Part shown: one piece after another, positions 50,811-60,702 of the stretch
How the letters are laid out: each line of letters begins with the position of its first letter
How positions within the stretch are numbered: the stretch's first letter is position 1
Source: Rhodospirillales bacterium
Lineage (GTDB): Bacteria; Pseudomonadota; Alphaproteobacteria; Micavibrionales; Micavibrionaceae
Assembly: GCA_020638285.1 (NCBI GenBank)
Contig: JACKIV010000002.1
Coordinates: forward strand, 310,001 to 374,000
DNA: 64,000 bases
Direction: 5' to 3'
Made by a program: the position numbers and the translations under genes
Notes under the pieces: model-generated
Database searches by the model: none
What the model was told of the DNA's origin: nothing
Seen by the model: only the letters and a program-made list of their open reading frames with translations

Positions 50811-52101
50811 AGCGCTTGTTTTTCAAACTGCGGCGGCGGGCGCGTTTTTTCTCTCTGTTGTTGCGTTTTCGGGTGGGCTTGCGTCTTTTGCCTGGGTTGC
50901 AGCGGTTGCGGGGTTTGGTGCGCAGGGCATGGTGTTTGTCTGTCTAAAGCGCCTCCGTGTGGCAATCTTTCAAGCAGGGGCCATTTGTACGCGTCTGGCC
51001 GCCGGAGATTTTGAGGCGCGTCTGATTAACGTATCCGAGCGAGGCGATGTCGGGATTCTCCTTCATAAAATCAACGAGATGACGGACTACATGGACGCCT
51101 TTATCCGCGAGGCGACCGCCTCGATGGATTATGTCAGCCGAAATCAGTATTTCCGCCGGATTCTGGAGCATGGGCTCCCTGGATCCTTGCGTACCTCTGC
51201 CCGGACCATCAATGCGGCTACAGAGTCTGTTGCAAGGAAAATGCGCGATTTTTCGGAAATCGCCCATGCGCTTGAACGGGCGCTGGAGGAGGTTGTGTCC
51301 GGGATTCAGGACGATGTCCGGGCGCTTGAGAATGCGGCGGATGCGATGGGGCAGGCAGTGGCCATGGCGCGGGAAGAAGCCTCGGCGGCGGTTGCGGCAT
51401 CGGAGCAAAACGCTCAGTCCGCCCAGACCATATCAGCCGCCTCCGAAGAAATGTCGATTTCCATTCGGGAGATCAGCGAACAGGTTACGCGGGCTTCGCA
51501 TGGTGCGACCGAGACGGCCAATCACGCTACCCAGTCGGAGGTAACCGTTCAGAATCTCGTGACGATGGCGCGTAAAATCGCAGATGTTCTTGGAATTATT
51601 GAGGATATTGCGGCACAAACAAACCTTCTGGCTTTGAATGCGACGATTGAGGCCGCGCGGGCGGGCGATGCCGGGAAAGGATTTTCCGTTGTGGCCACAG
51701 AGGTCAAGCAACTCGCAGAGCAGACGGCCAAAGCCACGGTCGAAATTTCAGAGCAGATCAAGGCCATTCAGGGTGTGACCGAAGGTGTGGCGGAGGCGTT
51801 TTCCTCTATTCGGAGCCAGATCGGGATGGTCAACGAGGCCGCCACCACCGTTGCGGCGGCAATTGAAGAACAAACGGCGGCCTCTAAGGAGATCGCCAGG
51901 GGGGCAGAGCAGTCTTCGACCGAAACGGTTAATGTCGCGCGCAATGTGGGCAGCATCGGCGATCAGATGGCTATGGTTGGCGAGGCAACGAAAGATGTTT
52001 CCAATGTTACCTCGCATCTTTCCGGTGAGACGACCCGCAAGATAACCGATATGAAGACAAGAATGGACGATTTTATGGCGGAATTGAAGAAAATCGCCTG
52101 A
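50785..52101 (+). CDS. Methyl-accepting chemotaxis protein
   Basis: A 438-residue chemoreceptor without a large periplasmic sensor. Two adjacent hydrophobic helices (about 8-28 and 33-52) anchor it; a HAMP-like segment follows ([21 protein letters not shown]). The signalling domain holds the conserved hairpin tip [20 protein letters not shown] and flanking helices of the coiled coil. The ATG overlaps the PAS gene. Lacking its own input domain, it probably takes its signal from the PAS protein. No other che genes are in the window. Confidence 0.9.
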   Translation: MTNSSSLSRALVFQTAAAGAFFLSVVAFSGGLASFAWVAAVAGFGAQGMVFVCLKRLRVAIFQAGAICTRLAAGDFEARLINVSERGDVGILLHKINEMTDYMDAFIREATASMDYVSRNQYFRRILEHGLPGSLRTSARTINAATESVARKMRDFSEIAHALERALEEVVSGIQDDVRALENAADAMGQAVAMAREEASAAVAASEQNAQSAQTISAASEEMSISIREISEQVTRASHGATETANHATQSEVTVQNLVTMARKIADVLGIIEDIAAQTNLLALNATIEAARAGDAGKGFSVVATEVKQLAEQTAKATVEISEQIKAIQGVTEGVAEAFSSIRSQIGMVNEAATTVAAAIEEQTAASKEIARGAEQSSTETVNVARNVGSIGDQMAMVGEATKDVSNVTSHLSGETTRKITDMKTRMDDFMAELKKIA

Positions 52102-52172
52102 TGTTCTTCCTCTATTGAGAGGGGCTCGTCCATGGGTGGTTTTTTGCTCCGGGGACTGGTATAGAACGGGGT

Positions 52173-54992
52173 ATGACACAGACTATCCCGATTGAAACGG
52201 CGGATTCGGAGCGTTCCGCCCCCCTCGCGTCGTCGCCTTTGATGCCCGATGTGCCGGTTTTATGCGCAGGGGCGCGGCAGGCGGCGCTGCTCACCACGGA
52301 CGGGGAGATCCGTCTTGTGGACCGGGATGATGTGCGGGGCGTCATTGGCTCTGCTCCTGTTTTGGTGTGCCATGCGCCGCAGACCCGGACTCGTCTGGGT
52401 CTTGATCTGGCTGCGGCTTTTGACGTTCTGGAGCTGTTTGCTTTTGTCCATCCCGGGCAGTTTTGTGTTCCAACCGTCTCTGGCCTCGCTCGTGCGTTGG
52501 GCTTGAGCGCGCCGGAGACGCTGTCTGATTATCCTTTGAGCCTGTACGAATCGGCCCGCAATCTTCTGGCCGATCTGCGCAAGGATTCCCTTACCACCAA
52601 GGCCGATCCGCTTCAGATCGCCGCGGTGATGGGACTGAATGGCAAGGGCTGGCCGTGGACGCCTTATGTTTTTGCGACGTTTGGACGGACTTACGATCCG
52701 GCGGAGCCCCTTTCGAGTCGCGCTGCGCTGGCCGTGTGGAAGCACATGCCGGAATGGGCCGAGCGCGCCCCTCCGCCTCCGCCCGGCCACCACCCGGTCA
52801 CGGAGGAAGAAAGCCGCGCCCGGCTCAAAAAGATGCTTGGCGGGCGAGGCGGTGCGTCGGAATCGCGGCTTTCCCAGCGTGATTACGCTTCGAAAGTCGC
52901 CTCTGCCTTTGCCGCCGTGGACGAGCCGGGCCATCCGCATGTGGTTCTGGCCGAGGCCGGAACGGGGACGGGCAAGACTTTGGGCTATCTGGCCCCCGCG
53001 ACGGTCTGGGCCGAGAAAAACGAAGGCGCGGTGTGGATTTCGACCTATACCCGCAATCTGCAAAGACAGATTGAAAGCGAGCTTCACCGGCTTTACCCCG
53101 ATCCGGTTTTGCGCGATTCGAAAGTCGTCGTTCGCAAGGGGCGCGAGAATTATCTGTGTCTGCTGAATTTTGAGGACATGGCGGCGGGGGCGGGTCTGGC
53201 GCGCACGCGGGCGCATGCGGTGGCCGCCGGGCTGATGGCGCGCTGGATTGCCGCCACGCGGGATGGAGATTTCACAGGACCGGATTTCCCGGCGTGGCTT
53301 GCGGGGTTGCTCGGGCGCGGGTGGACCACGGCCCTGTCGGATCGGCGCGGCGAGTGTCTGCATTCTGCATGCGAGCATTATCATCGCTGCTTTATCGAGC
53401 GCGCGGTCCGCAAAAGCCGCCATGCCGGAATCGTCGTGGCCAATCATGCGCTTGTCATGACCCAGACGGCGCAGGCCGGGGCGGATGCGTTGCTGCCGAC
53501 GCGCTATGTGTTCGACGAAGGACACCATGTTTTCGACGCCGCCGATTCGGTTTTCGCCACGCATTTGAGCGGTCTTGAGTCCGTGGAGTTGCGCATCTGG
53601 CTTCTGGGCCGTGAGGCCAGCCGGGCGCGCCGCGCCAAGGGGCTGAAATGGCGTATTGAGGATCTTGTGGGGAGCGACCAGACGGCGGGGCAGGCGCTGG
53701 ATGATGTGTTGCAGGCCGCGCAGGCTCTGCCTTCGGACGGGTGGGCGCGACGGATTCCGGCGGCGGCGGGGGTCGGTTCCGGCGAAGCGTTTCTGGCGCA
53801 GGTCTTTCGTCAGGTCATGGCGCGGGATGCGAACGCGGAAGGGTTCTATTCCCTTGAAACGGGACTTTTCCCGCCGACGCCGGATCTGCTTGAGGCCGCC
53901 CGAACGTTCGGGCGGGACCTGCGCGCGCTTCACAAGCCGATGAAAATTCTGGCGGCGCGGTTTTTGAGCCTGCTTGCCGACGGAGCGGAAACCCTGTCCG
54001 AAGATACAAAAAAACGCCTGACGACGACGGCGCAGGGGCTGGATCGTCGCGCCCAGACCGTCGGGGTGTGGATCGAGATGCTGGAGTCCGTTGAGTCCGG
54101 AAAGACTCCGGCCGGGCTTGTGGACTGGCTGGCCATTGAACGCGTTGAGGGCGGAATGGTCGATGCCGGATTCTATCGGCACTGGATTGACCCCGGCGCG
54201 GCGTTTGCGGCGGCGATTCGATCTCAGGCGCAGGGAATGGCCTTTACCTCCGCCACATTGTGCGACTCCTCGGGCGATGTCGATGCCGACTGGCGCACGG
54301 CGTCCCTGCGGACGGGAAGTCACGGTTTGACTGACTCTCCGGTCACCTTGTCCGTTCCTTCGCCTTTTGACTATGCGGCGCTGACCCGCGTTTTTGTCGT
54401 CAAGGATCTGAACCGCGAAAATCCGGACGAGATCGCGGCTGCGTTTCGTTCATTATTTGAGATTTCGGGCGGGGGTGGAATGGGATTGTTCACCGCTATT
54501 ACGCGCCTGCGCGCCGTTCACAGCCGCATTGCAGAGCCGCTGGAGGAAAAGGCCATTCCGCTGTATGCCCAGCACGTGGACGACATGGATACGGGGACGC
54601 TCGTCGATATTTTCCGGGACGATCGGCATGCGTGCTTGCTCGGGACGGATGCGCTGCGCGACGGGGTGGACGTGCCGGGGGATTCCTTGCGCCTGATCGT
54701 TTTTGACCGGGTGCCGTGGCCGCGCCCGGATATTTTGCACAAAGCCCGGCGCGAAGCCTTTGGCAAGGGCTCTTTTGATGATTCCATCACGCGGCTCAAA
54801 CTCAAGCAGGCCTATGGGCGCCTGATTCGTCGGTCCACGGATCGGGGCGCGTTTGTGATGCTGGATTCGCGCTTTCCCTCGCGCCTGTCGAACGCGTTTC
54901 CGGACGGGGTGCAGGTGGAGCGTCTAAGCCTGCCCGATGTTCTGGCGGAACTGCGCCGGTTTTTTTCAGGTGTGGAAGGGCGCGCCATGTAA
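52173..54992 (+). CDS. DinG/XPD-like ATP-dependent DNA helicase
   Basis: A 939-residue superfamily 2 helicase of the Rad3/XPD kind. Walker A is in EAGTGTGKTLGYL (about residues 262-271), the DEGHH box near 449-453, and the C-terminal motif VI region is LKQAYGRLIRRSTDRGAFVM. Cysteines in YLCLLN and ECLHSACEHYHRCF occupy the position of the DinG/XPD 4Fe-4S cluster. The N-terminal ~220 residues are an extra domain, partly exonuclease-like in position (VDRDDVRGVIGSAPVLVC), which I do not assign. Likely role is repair or removal of unusual DNA structures. Its stop lies 27 bases inside the convergent glpD gene. Confidence 0.88.
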   Translation: MTQTIPIETADSERSAPLASSPLMPDVPVLCAGARQAALLTTDGEIRLVDRDDVRGVIGSAPVLVCHAPQTRTRLGLDLAAAFDVLELFAFVHPGQFCVPTVSGLARALGLSAPETLSDYPLSLYESARNLLADLRKDSLTTKADPLQIAAVMGLNGKGWPWTPYVFATFGRTYDPAEPLSSRAALAVWKHMPEWAERAPPPPPGHHPVTEEESRARLKKMLGGRGGASESRLSQRDYASKVASAFAAVDEPGHPHVVLAEAGTGTGKTLGYLAPATVWAEKNEGAVWISTYTRNLQRQIESELHRLYPDPVLRDSKVVVRKGRENYLCLLNFEDMAAGAGLARTRAHAVAAGLMARWIAATRDGDFTGPDFPAWLAGLLGRGWTTALSDRRGECLHSACEHYHRCFIERAVRKSRHAGIVVANHALVMTQTAQAGADALLPTRYVFDEGHHVFDAADSVFATHLSGLESVELRIWLLGREASRARRAKGLKWRIEDLVGSDQTAGQALDDVLQAAQALPSDGWARRIPAAAGVGSGEAFLAQVFRQVMARDANAEGFYSLETGLFPPTPDLLEAARTFGRDLRALHKPMKILAARFLSLLADGAETLSEDTKKRLTTTAQGLDRRAQTVGVWIEMLESVESGKTPAGLVDWLAIERVEGGMVDAGFYRHWIDPGAAFAAAIRSQAQGMAFTSATLCDSSGDVDADWRTASLRTGSHGLTDSPVTLSVPSPFDYAALTRVFVVKDLNRENPDEIAAAFRSLFEISGGGGMGLFTAITRLRAVHSRIAEPLEEKAIPLYAQHVDDMDTGTLVDIFRDDRHACLLGTDALRDGVDVPGDSLRLIVFDRVPWPRPDILHKARREAFGKGSFDDSITRLKLKQAYGRLIRRSTDRGAFVMLDSRFPSRLSNAFPDGVQVERLSLPDVLAELRRFFSGVEGRAM

Positions 54993-56432
54993 GACTCCGC
55001 ACTTTGTGCGCCGGAAGAGGATATCTTCGTCGGTTCTGGCGAATTCATGTTCGCGCAAGTAACGCACCTCGGCGTCATACAGATCGGGGGCAAGAGTGGC
55101 TTTTCCCAGATCCTCCAGCGTCTGCGTCCCGTCCAGAAAGCAGTCCATCCGCGTTCCGTAACTGCGCGCGTACCGCCACAGCAGGGGGGCAGGTAAAAAG
55201 GGATAAAGAGCGGCTTGGCGGTTCAAAAATCCTTCGAATCCACCCGGTCCGATGTCTCCGCCCGGCAGAGGCGGGCCGTTTGTCCAGGGCTGCGTTTCAG
55301 GGAACAGTCGTGCCAACGCCGATTCCGCCAGACGTCGATACGTGGTGAGTTTCCCGCCGAAGACGGACAGAATCTCCGGGCCGTCCCGTTCGTTCAGATG
55401 AAAGACATAATCCCGGCTGGCCTTGCGGGCCGCGCCATCTAGGGACGTCGCCAGAGGCCGCACGCCGCTGAAGGACCACGCAATATCCGAGGGTTTGACA
55501 ATTCGTCCAAAGGCACGCAGGGCGGCGGCGCACAGATAATCGGTTTCTTCCTGTGAAATCCGCGCCGTACCCGGATCGCCGGAAAAGTCGCGCTCCGTTG
55601 TTCCCAGAAGGGTGAAATCTCCCAGAAACGGCAAGGCAAAGACAATCCGTCCATCCGGTTGCTGGAGGATATAGGCCTGTGCGCCGTCATGAAGCTTCGG
55701 GATAACGATATGGCTGCCTTGAACGCGGCGGACCGGCGGCGTGTCAGGGGCGATTCGCCCTATGGAGTCCAGAAAATCGCGCACCCATGGGCCCGTGGCG
55801 TTGACGATCTTTTCGGCGCTGAAGGTCAGAGTTTCGCCTTTTGTGGTTCTGGCGCGGACGGACCAGCCTTGCGCGCCGGTCAGAGGAGACAGGCCGATGC
55901 AGGCAGTCCGGGTCAGAATGCTTGCGCCGTGCCGGGCCGCATCCACCGCGTTCAGGACCACAAGGCGCGAATCATCCACCCAGCAATCCGGATAGACAAA
56001 TCCCGTATGAAATCCATGACTTAGCGGCGCGCCGTAAGGGTGCGCTGTCAGGTCGATCGCGCGGGATGCGGGAAGGCTGCGCGTTCCGGCCATCCGGTCA
56101 TACAGAAAAAGTCCCAGACGGATCATCCAGCGCGGGCGCATCGTGGGATCGCAGGGCAAAACAAAAGACAGCGGCCAGACGATGTGCGGGGCAATTTTGA
56201 GAAGAATTTCCCGTTCGGCAAGGGACTCACGCACCAGACGAATCTCAAAATTTTCCAGATATCTCAGCCCGCCATGGATCAGTTTGCTGCTGGCCGAGGA
56301 TGTGGCGCAGGCCAGATCGCCTTTTTCGAGCAAAACAACACGTAGACCCCGCCCGGCGGCATCCCGCGCAATTCCGGCGCCGTTGATTCCGCCTCCTACG
56401 ACGCACAGATCATAATCGCAAGCGGAAGGCAT
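54966..56432 (-). CDS. glpD: Glycerol-3-phosphate dehydrogenase GlpD
   Basis: A membrane-associated FAD enzyme that oxidises glycerol 3-phosphate to dihydroxyacetone phosphate and passes electrons to quinone. The FAD-binding motif LCVVGGGINGAGIARDAAGR is at the N-terminus, followed by SSASSKLIHGGLRYLE. The later stretch VFGGKLTTYRRLAESAL is typical. The length of 488 residues is normal. It overlaps the convergent helicase gene by 27 bases. glpK, glpF and glpR are not adjacent. Confidence 0.94.
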   Translation of the reverse strand: MPSACDYDLCVVGGGINGAGIARDAAGRGLRVVLLEKGDLACATSSASSKLIHGGLRYLENFEIRLVRESLAEREILLKIAPHIVWPLSFVLPCDPTMRPRWMIRLGLFLYDRMAGTRSLPASRAIDLTAHPYGAPLSHGFHTGFVYPDCWVDDSRLVVLNAVDAARHGASILTRTACIGLSPLTGAQGWSVRARTTKGETLTFSAEKIVNATGPWVRDFLDSIGRIAPDTPPVRRVQGSHIVIPKLHDGAQAYILQQPDGRIVFALPFLGDFTLLGTTERDFSGDPGTARISQEETDYLCAAALRAFGRIVKPSDIAWSFSGVRPLATSLDGAARKASRDYVFHLNERDGPEILSVFGGKLTTYRRLAESALARLFPETQPWTNGPPLPGGDIGPGGFEGFLNRQAALYPFLPAPLLWRYARSYGTRMDCFLDGTQTLEDLGKATLAPDLYDAEVRYLREHEFARTDEDILFRRTKCGVLHGAPFHT

Positions 56433-56448
56433 GAGTCCGGTTTTCTGT

Positions 56449-56793
56449 CTAGGGCGCCTTTTTCCACACCCCGTCCGGGGCCATGATAAACTGGCCGGAG
56501 GGGGTTTTTGAGATCAGGGATGCTCCTGCCACGGCCTGAACCTTCTCAGGCGTTGTATTTTGTTCCTGCGCGATGGCGCTGTAGGTGCTCAAACGTTCGT
56601 CGTTGATTGTTTTCACCAGAGCCTGAACATCGGGCGCGCCGGGGGGCGAGACGATTCCAATCAGCCCGTCCGGGCGTTCGCCGACGAGTCCCTGAGCCTT
56701 GGCCGTTACCAGATCCACCGCGAAAGCGGGGCGAAAGGGCATTGCCAGAAGCGCAATCAGGACAAAAAAGGATGCAAAGGGCAGGCGCGTCAT
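56449..56793 (-). CDS. YdbL-like exported protein (DUF1318)
   Basis: A 114-residue periplasmic protein with a signal peptide (LPFASFFVLIALLAMPFRPA, cut after FAV or nearby). The mature part matches YdbL/DUF1318: AKAQGLVGERPDGLIGIVSP, then VKTINDERLSTYSAIA and a C-terminal GQFIMAPDGVWKKAP. In enterobacteria ydbH-ynbE-ydbL act in outer-membrane lipid transport alongside TamB and YhdP. It follows ynbE by two bases, same strand. Confidence 0.85.
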   Translation of the reverse strand: MTRLPFASFFVLIALLAMPFRPAFAVDLVTAKAQGLVGERPDGLIGIVSPPGAPDVQALVKTINDERLSTYSAIAQEQNTTPEKVQAVAGASLISKTPSGQFIMAPDGVWKKAP

Positions 56794-56795
56794 GA

Positions 56796-57041
56796 CTATT
56801 TTTCCTTCTTCGATGCAGGATTCCGGGCAACCGGAACGCCGAACAGGGCCGGGTTGGCGGCAAATTCATCCTCCAGATCGCGAGAGACACGGACGCGGAC
56901 GTCCTGCTCGATCTTGATGTTCATGTTGATCTGGATGGGTTTTTCCGGGGCCTCCAGCTTTACGGTCGGCGAACATCCCGGCATTCCCGCTGCGGCAAGA
57001 ATGACCAGAAAACTCCACAAAAAAGCACCGCTCCGGGGCAT
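56796..57041 (-). CDS. YnbE-like lipoprotein
   Basis: An 81-residue outer-membrane lipoprotein. From the Met at 57041 the signal is AFLWSFLVILAAAGMPGC, with the lipid Cys near residue 22. The mature part opens SPTVKLEAPEKPIQINMNIK, the YnbE signature. YnbE bridges YdbH to the outer membrane in E. coli. The partner ydbH, a large AsmA-like protein normally encoded directly upstream, is not present: upstream is the divergent radical SAM gene. Confidence 0.87.
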   Translation of the reverse strand: MPRSGAFLWSFLVILAAAGMPGCSPTVKLEAPEKPIQINMNIKIEQDVRVRVSRDLEDEFAANPALFGVPVARNPASKKEK

Positions 57042-57161
57042 CGGCGTATTCTCCCTGTACGGACATGGTATTAAGACACGGCGGTAGTGTACGCCATTCA
57101 TGACAGGCTTCCCACGAAAATATTTTTTGACAGAGGTCCGGGAGGTTGCAAGGATGCGCGC

Positions 57162-58154
57162 ATGACAGATTCTCCAGAATCTTTGTTCTCCTCTTTGCCT
57201 GTGGCGGTTCGTGAGTCGATCGCATCATCTGACGATCCGCATGATCCTGTGGCGCGTCAGTATCTGCCCGTTCCGGACGAGGGCCCTGTCTATCCGGAAG
57301 AGCATCCGGATCCGATTGGTGACGAAGCGCACAGTCCGGTCAAGGGGATTGTCCACCGCTATCCGGACCGGGTTTTGCTCAAAATCGTAAGTGCGTGCGC
57401 TGTTTATTGCCGCTTCTGTTTCCGTAAGGAAATGGTCGGTGCGGGCAAAGGGCACCTGGGCGCTGCGGAGATCGATGCGGCCTTGAGCTATATTCGGAGT
57501 GATCCCAATATATGGGAAGTCATTTTAACGGGCGGCGATCCGATGGTTTTATCTGCGCGGCGCATGAAAGATATTCTCACGTCCATCGAAAAGATTCCGC
57601 ACGTCAGGATTTTGCGGATTCATACCCGTGTTCCCGTCGCCGCGCCTGATCGAATCACGTCTGATCTGGCTGCGGCCTTGATAACAGAAAAACCTCTGTA
57701 CCTGTCGATCCATGTCAATCATCTTCAGGAAATCACGCCAGCCGTTGAATCCGCGTTGGTGCGTTTGCACGATGCGGGGTGTGTCCTTCTTTCCCAGACG
57801 GTTTTGCTGCGCGGGGTCAATGACACGGTTGATGCGCTGGAGGCGCTTTTTCGGAAACTGGTGGCATTACGGGTTCGGCCTTATTATCTGCATCATTGTG
57901 ATCTTGCGCCCGGAACCGCGCATTTCCGGACATCGATCGTGCGGGGGCAGGCTCTGGCGGCGGCGTTGCGCGGGCGGGTTTCTGGCTTATGTCAGCCACA
58001 TTATGTTATTGATATTCCTGGAGGGTTTGGAAAGGTAAATGCTGCCCCCTGTGCGATTCATCAAGACTCGGGTGGCGCATGGGCGGCCACGGATCGATTT
58101 GGGGTTGAACATCCCTATCCGGATCGCGGGGAGGAGAAGATCAGAATTGTTTGA
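57162..58154 (+). CDS. epmB: EpmB/KamA-type lysine 2,3-aminomutase
   Basis: A radical SAM, PLP-dependent aminomutase of 330 residues. The cluster cysteines are C79, C83 and C86 in CAVYCRFCFRKE. The family segments VILTGGDPMVLS, HTRVPVAAPDRI and QTVLLRGVNDTV are present, and the PLP lysine is expected in the C-terminal GFGKV. The short length and wording fit EpmB, which makes beta-lysine for elongation factor P, rather than longer fermentative KamA enzymes. The ATG at 57162 has gcaagga seven bases upstream. efp and epmA are not adjacent. Its end overlaps the convergent DUF4175 gene by 14 bases. Confidence 0.88.
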   Translation: MTDSPESLFSSLPVAVRESIASSDDPHDPVARQYLPVPDEGPVYPEEHPDPIGDEAHSPVKGIVHRYPDRVLLKIVSACAVYCRFCFRKEMVGAGKGHLGAAEIDAALSYIRSDPNIWEVILTGGDPMVLSARRMKDILTSIEKIPHVRILRIHTRVPVAAPDRITSDLAAALITEKPLYLSIHVNHLQEITPAVESALVRLHDAGCVLLSQTVLLRGVNDTVDALEALFRKLVALRVRPYYLHHCDLAPGTAHFRTSIVRGQALAAALRGRVSGLCQPHYVIDIPGGFGKVNAAPCAIHQDSGGAWAATDRFGVEHPYPDRGEEKIRIV

Positions 58155-60702
58155 GCAAACGGCGCAGGTATTCCAGTTCCGTTTCAGGGCGCGAGGGGTC
58201 TGCGGCGCGGTCGCGCAGGGTTTTGAGAATCGCGTCCACGCGGCGTTTTTCAGCCTCCGTTGGAACCTCTACGTCCTGATCGTCCAGAAGCCCGGAGGGG
58301 CGGTTCGGGTCGCGTTGCGGGCGTCCGAGCGGGTCAAACTCTCCGGTGCTGCCCAGCGCCAGACCCGTCATTTTTCCAAGTTTTTCAGACAGTGCTGAGG
58401 CCATATCCTTTGCGCCCTCGCGCAGGTGACGCAAGGCTTTGTCCTGATGCGGGATGGCGCGGGTCGGATCATTTTCGCCCAGCGCCGCCGACGCATCGCG
58501 CATGGACAGTTCGGCTTTTCCCAGATTGTCTGGAACATCGCCGTTTGCTGCGCCGACTTCTTTCATGATCTGGCCCAGGACAAGACGCAGGGCTTCCTGT
58601 TCGGCCTTATTGGCCCGCGTATCGCCCCCGGGCGGTGGCGAGGCTGACCCGGCGTTGGGGGGCGGTGGCATTTTCCCCATATTCGGCCCACCGGGGCCCG
58701 TGGGGGGCAAAAGGTCCGGCCATGACAGGTCTGGAGTCCTGCCATGTTCCTGAGCCTGCGTGAGGGTCTGGTCGCGCAAGGCTTCCTGTTTGCGGACAAG
58801 CTCCTGCAATTCGGAGATGCCTTCGGCCATGGCCTGCATGTCTTCGGGCATGGGGGCCAGCGTTGACGTGCCCAGAGAATCGGTGAGTTTTTGAAGGCGC
58901 GAGAGCATCTCCATGGCTTTTTCGCGGTCGCCGGACAGGGATTCGGCGTTCAGGCGGTCTAAAAACCGCTGCAACGCATTTCCGTCCAGAACGTCCGCCA
59001 TCATATCGGGTGGCATGATGGGGACGCTTTGCCCTTCGGCCATGCGTTTTTGAATCTCCTTTCCGAGCTCTGAGAAATAATGTGCCAGAGCTTGGCGGAG
59101 TTGGTCGTTCAACTCGGCAAGTTCCTCGTCCGGGGTGTCGGGGTCGCGCAGGGCCTGTTCCAGGGCATCGCGGGCGGCGCGCAGATCCCGCGCGGCCAGA
59201 GACAGGTTTCCGTCCTCGATCTTCAGGGCGGTGTCCCATAATATATCCATAACCTCGCGGACCGAGGCGACATCGTCCGTGTAAAACAGGCGCGAGGCCG
59301 CGCTGCGCAGGGCCAGAAATACGGTCGTGTCGCCCCCATACAGGCCGGGGCGGGAGAGGATGTCTTCAATTTCCCCTGACGTTTCCTCGCGGCTGGCCAG
59401 AGGAGTCCAGCCCAGTTCCTTGCGCAGGGCCACAAGGCGTTTTGCGATCGGGTGACGAAACTCACGTTCCGGCAGAACGACAGAAACCGGGCCCAGCGTG
59501 GCTTTCTGGCCTATCGCGTCCGTGACCGTAAAGGTCATCAAAACGGGCAGTCCGGCCCAGGGGTGGGCGGACAGATCGTAGACTGGATTAACGTCGGTTT
59601 GGGTCTTTGCGGGGGACATGACGGGGCGGCTTTGGCTCAGAGGTTCGCCCAGAGGCATATCGCCTGCCGCCGGATCCGGGGTCATGTTCATGACCATATC
59701 CCGCACGCCATAATCGTCTTGCGTGGTCAGGGAGAAGCGAATCTGGCCTTGGGCCAGAGTTTCGGGTTTTGTTTTTTCAGCCAAAGTCGGAGGGGCGTCA
59801 GGGATGTAAGCATAGGCAAACGTGGCGCGGGGCAGGCCGAACTGGTGAATCTCAAGCCGCGCAGAGTCTGTGTTTACAGGTGGGGTGCCGGGAAACTCTC
59901 CGCCGTGCGTGTCGGGGTCAAGGGAGGGCAGGGGATGATCCACGCCGCCCATCCAGAAAATCGGTGTTCCCCACCCGCCTGAAACCCGAACCTTGACCAC
60001 TGACCCTTGCGGCAGGGTCAATGGCGGCTCATTTTCTGGTAAATAACGTCCTGCGATGGACGTCGCGGGCAGGCCTGTGTATTTCGGCGGGTTTATCCAT
60101 AAGGTGATTGGTGCGTGACCCGGCTCATCATCTGCATCGGCTCCGCGAAAAGGGATCAGGGCCTGTTGAAGAAGCGCCGGGCCCTGTGCTCCGGCCATCA
60201 CCAGCCCGGCGGTCAGAAGCAGAGCCGCGCCATGACGCAGCGCGAGCGGGTCATGACGCGCCATGATCGGGTCAGGGCCGAACAGGCGGGCTTTTTGGGC
60301 TTCGCTTGCGCTCCGCCGACGGGCCGCATTCCAGAGGATTTGAGTCTGTGGGGCAGGCGCGGTGTCGGCCATGCGGTCCCCTGCGGCGGTCAATGGTCGG
60401 TGCAAGAGGCCGCTTTTGCACTCGATCCGGCGCAGCGCATCATGACGCGAGGGCAGGTGAAAGGCCTTTGCCCCTTTCACAGAAAACCAGAAAAATCCGA
60501 TATAAAACAAAGCTCCGGCTAGTGGCAGGCCGTATGGTCCAAACACGGACGGTGCATCGGTCAGGATCAACCCGACCCAGAATGCGGCCCAGAATGCGGC
60601 CTGCCATGTGGAGCGGATCAGGGTTTCAAGGGCAAGCCCTCCCCACGCCGCGCCGTATTTCCACGCAGGAAGTCCGGGCGGAAGGGGCTGTTTTGAGGTC
60701 AT
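58141..60702 (-). CDS. DUF4175 (TIGR02302 family) membrane protein
   Basis: An 853-residue inner-membrane protein known in alphaproteobacteria but without a defined role. Hydrophobic helices lie at about 28-48, 55-77 and 158-178 (LRHGAALLLTAGLVMAGAQG). A periplasmic beta-rich part follows (PITLWINPPKYTGLPATSIA), then a long helical part with the sequence WDTALKIEDGNLSLAARDLR and related acidic helices, and a Pro and Gly rich segment near 660-690. It overlaps ilvE by ATGA, so ilvE is upstream in the same operon. A link to the envelope is inferred from topology. Confidence 0.85.
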   Translation of the reverse strand: MTSKQPLPPGLPAWKYGAAWGGLALETLIRSTWQAAFWAAFWVGLILTDAPSVFGPYGLPLAGALFYIGFFWFSVKGAKAFHLPSRHDALRRIECKSGLLHRPLTAAGDRMADTAPAPQTQILWNAARRRSASEAQKARLFGPDPIMARHDPLALRHGAALLLTAGLVMAGAQGPALLQQALIPFRGADADDEPGHAPITLWINPPKYTGLPATSIAGRYLPENEPPLTLPQGSVVKVRVSGGWGTPIFWMGGVDHPLPSLDPDTHGGEFPGTPPVNTDSARLEIHQFGLPRATFAYAYIPDAPPTLAEKTKPETLAQGQIRFSLTTQDDYGVRDMVMNMTPDPAAGDMPLGEPLSQSRPVMSPAKTQTDVNPVYDLSAHPWAGLPVLMTFTVTDAIGQKATLGPVSVVLPEREFRHPIAKRLVALRKELGWTPLASREETSGEIEDILSRPGLYGGDTTVFLALRSAASRLFYTDDVASVREVMDILWDTALKIEDGNLSLAARDLRAARDALEQALRDPDTPDEELAELNDQLRQALAHYFSELGKEIQKRMAEGQSVPIMPPDMMADVLDGNALQRFLDRLNAESLSGDREKAMEMLSRLQKLTDSLGTSTLAPMPEDMQAMAEGISELQELVRKQEALRDQTLTQAQEHGRTPDLSWPDLLPPTGPGGPNMGKMPPPPNAGSASPPPGGDTRANKAEQEALRLVLGQIMKEVGAANGDVPDNLGKAELSMRDASAALGENDPTRAIPHQDKALRHLREGAKDMASALSEKLGKMTGLALGSTGEFDPLGRPQRDPNRPSGLLDDQDVEVPTEAEKRRVDAILKTLRDRAADPSRPETELEYLRRLLKQF

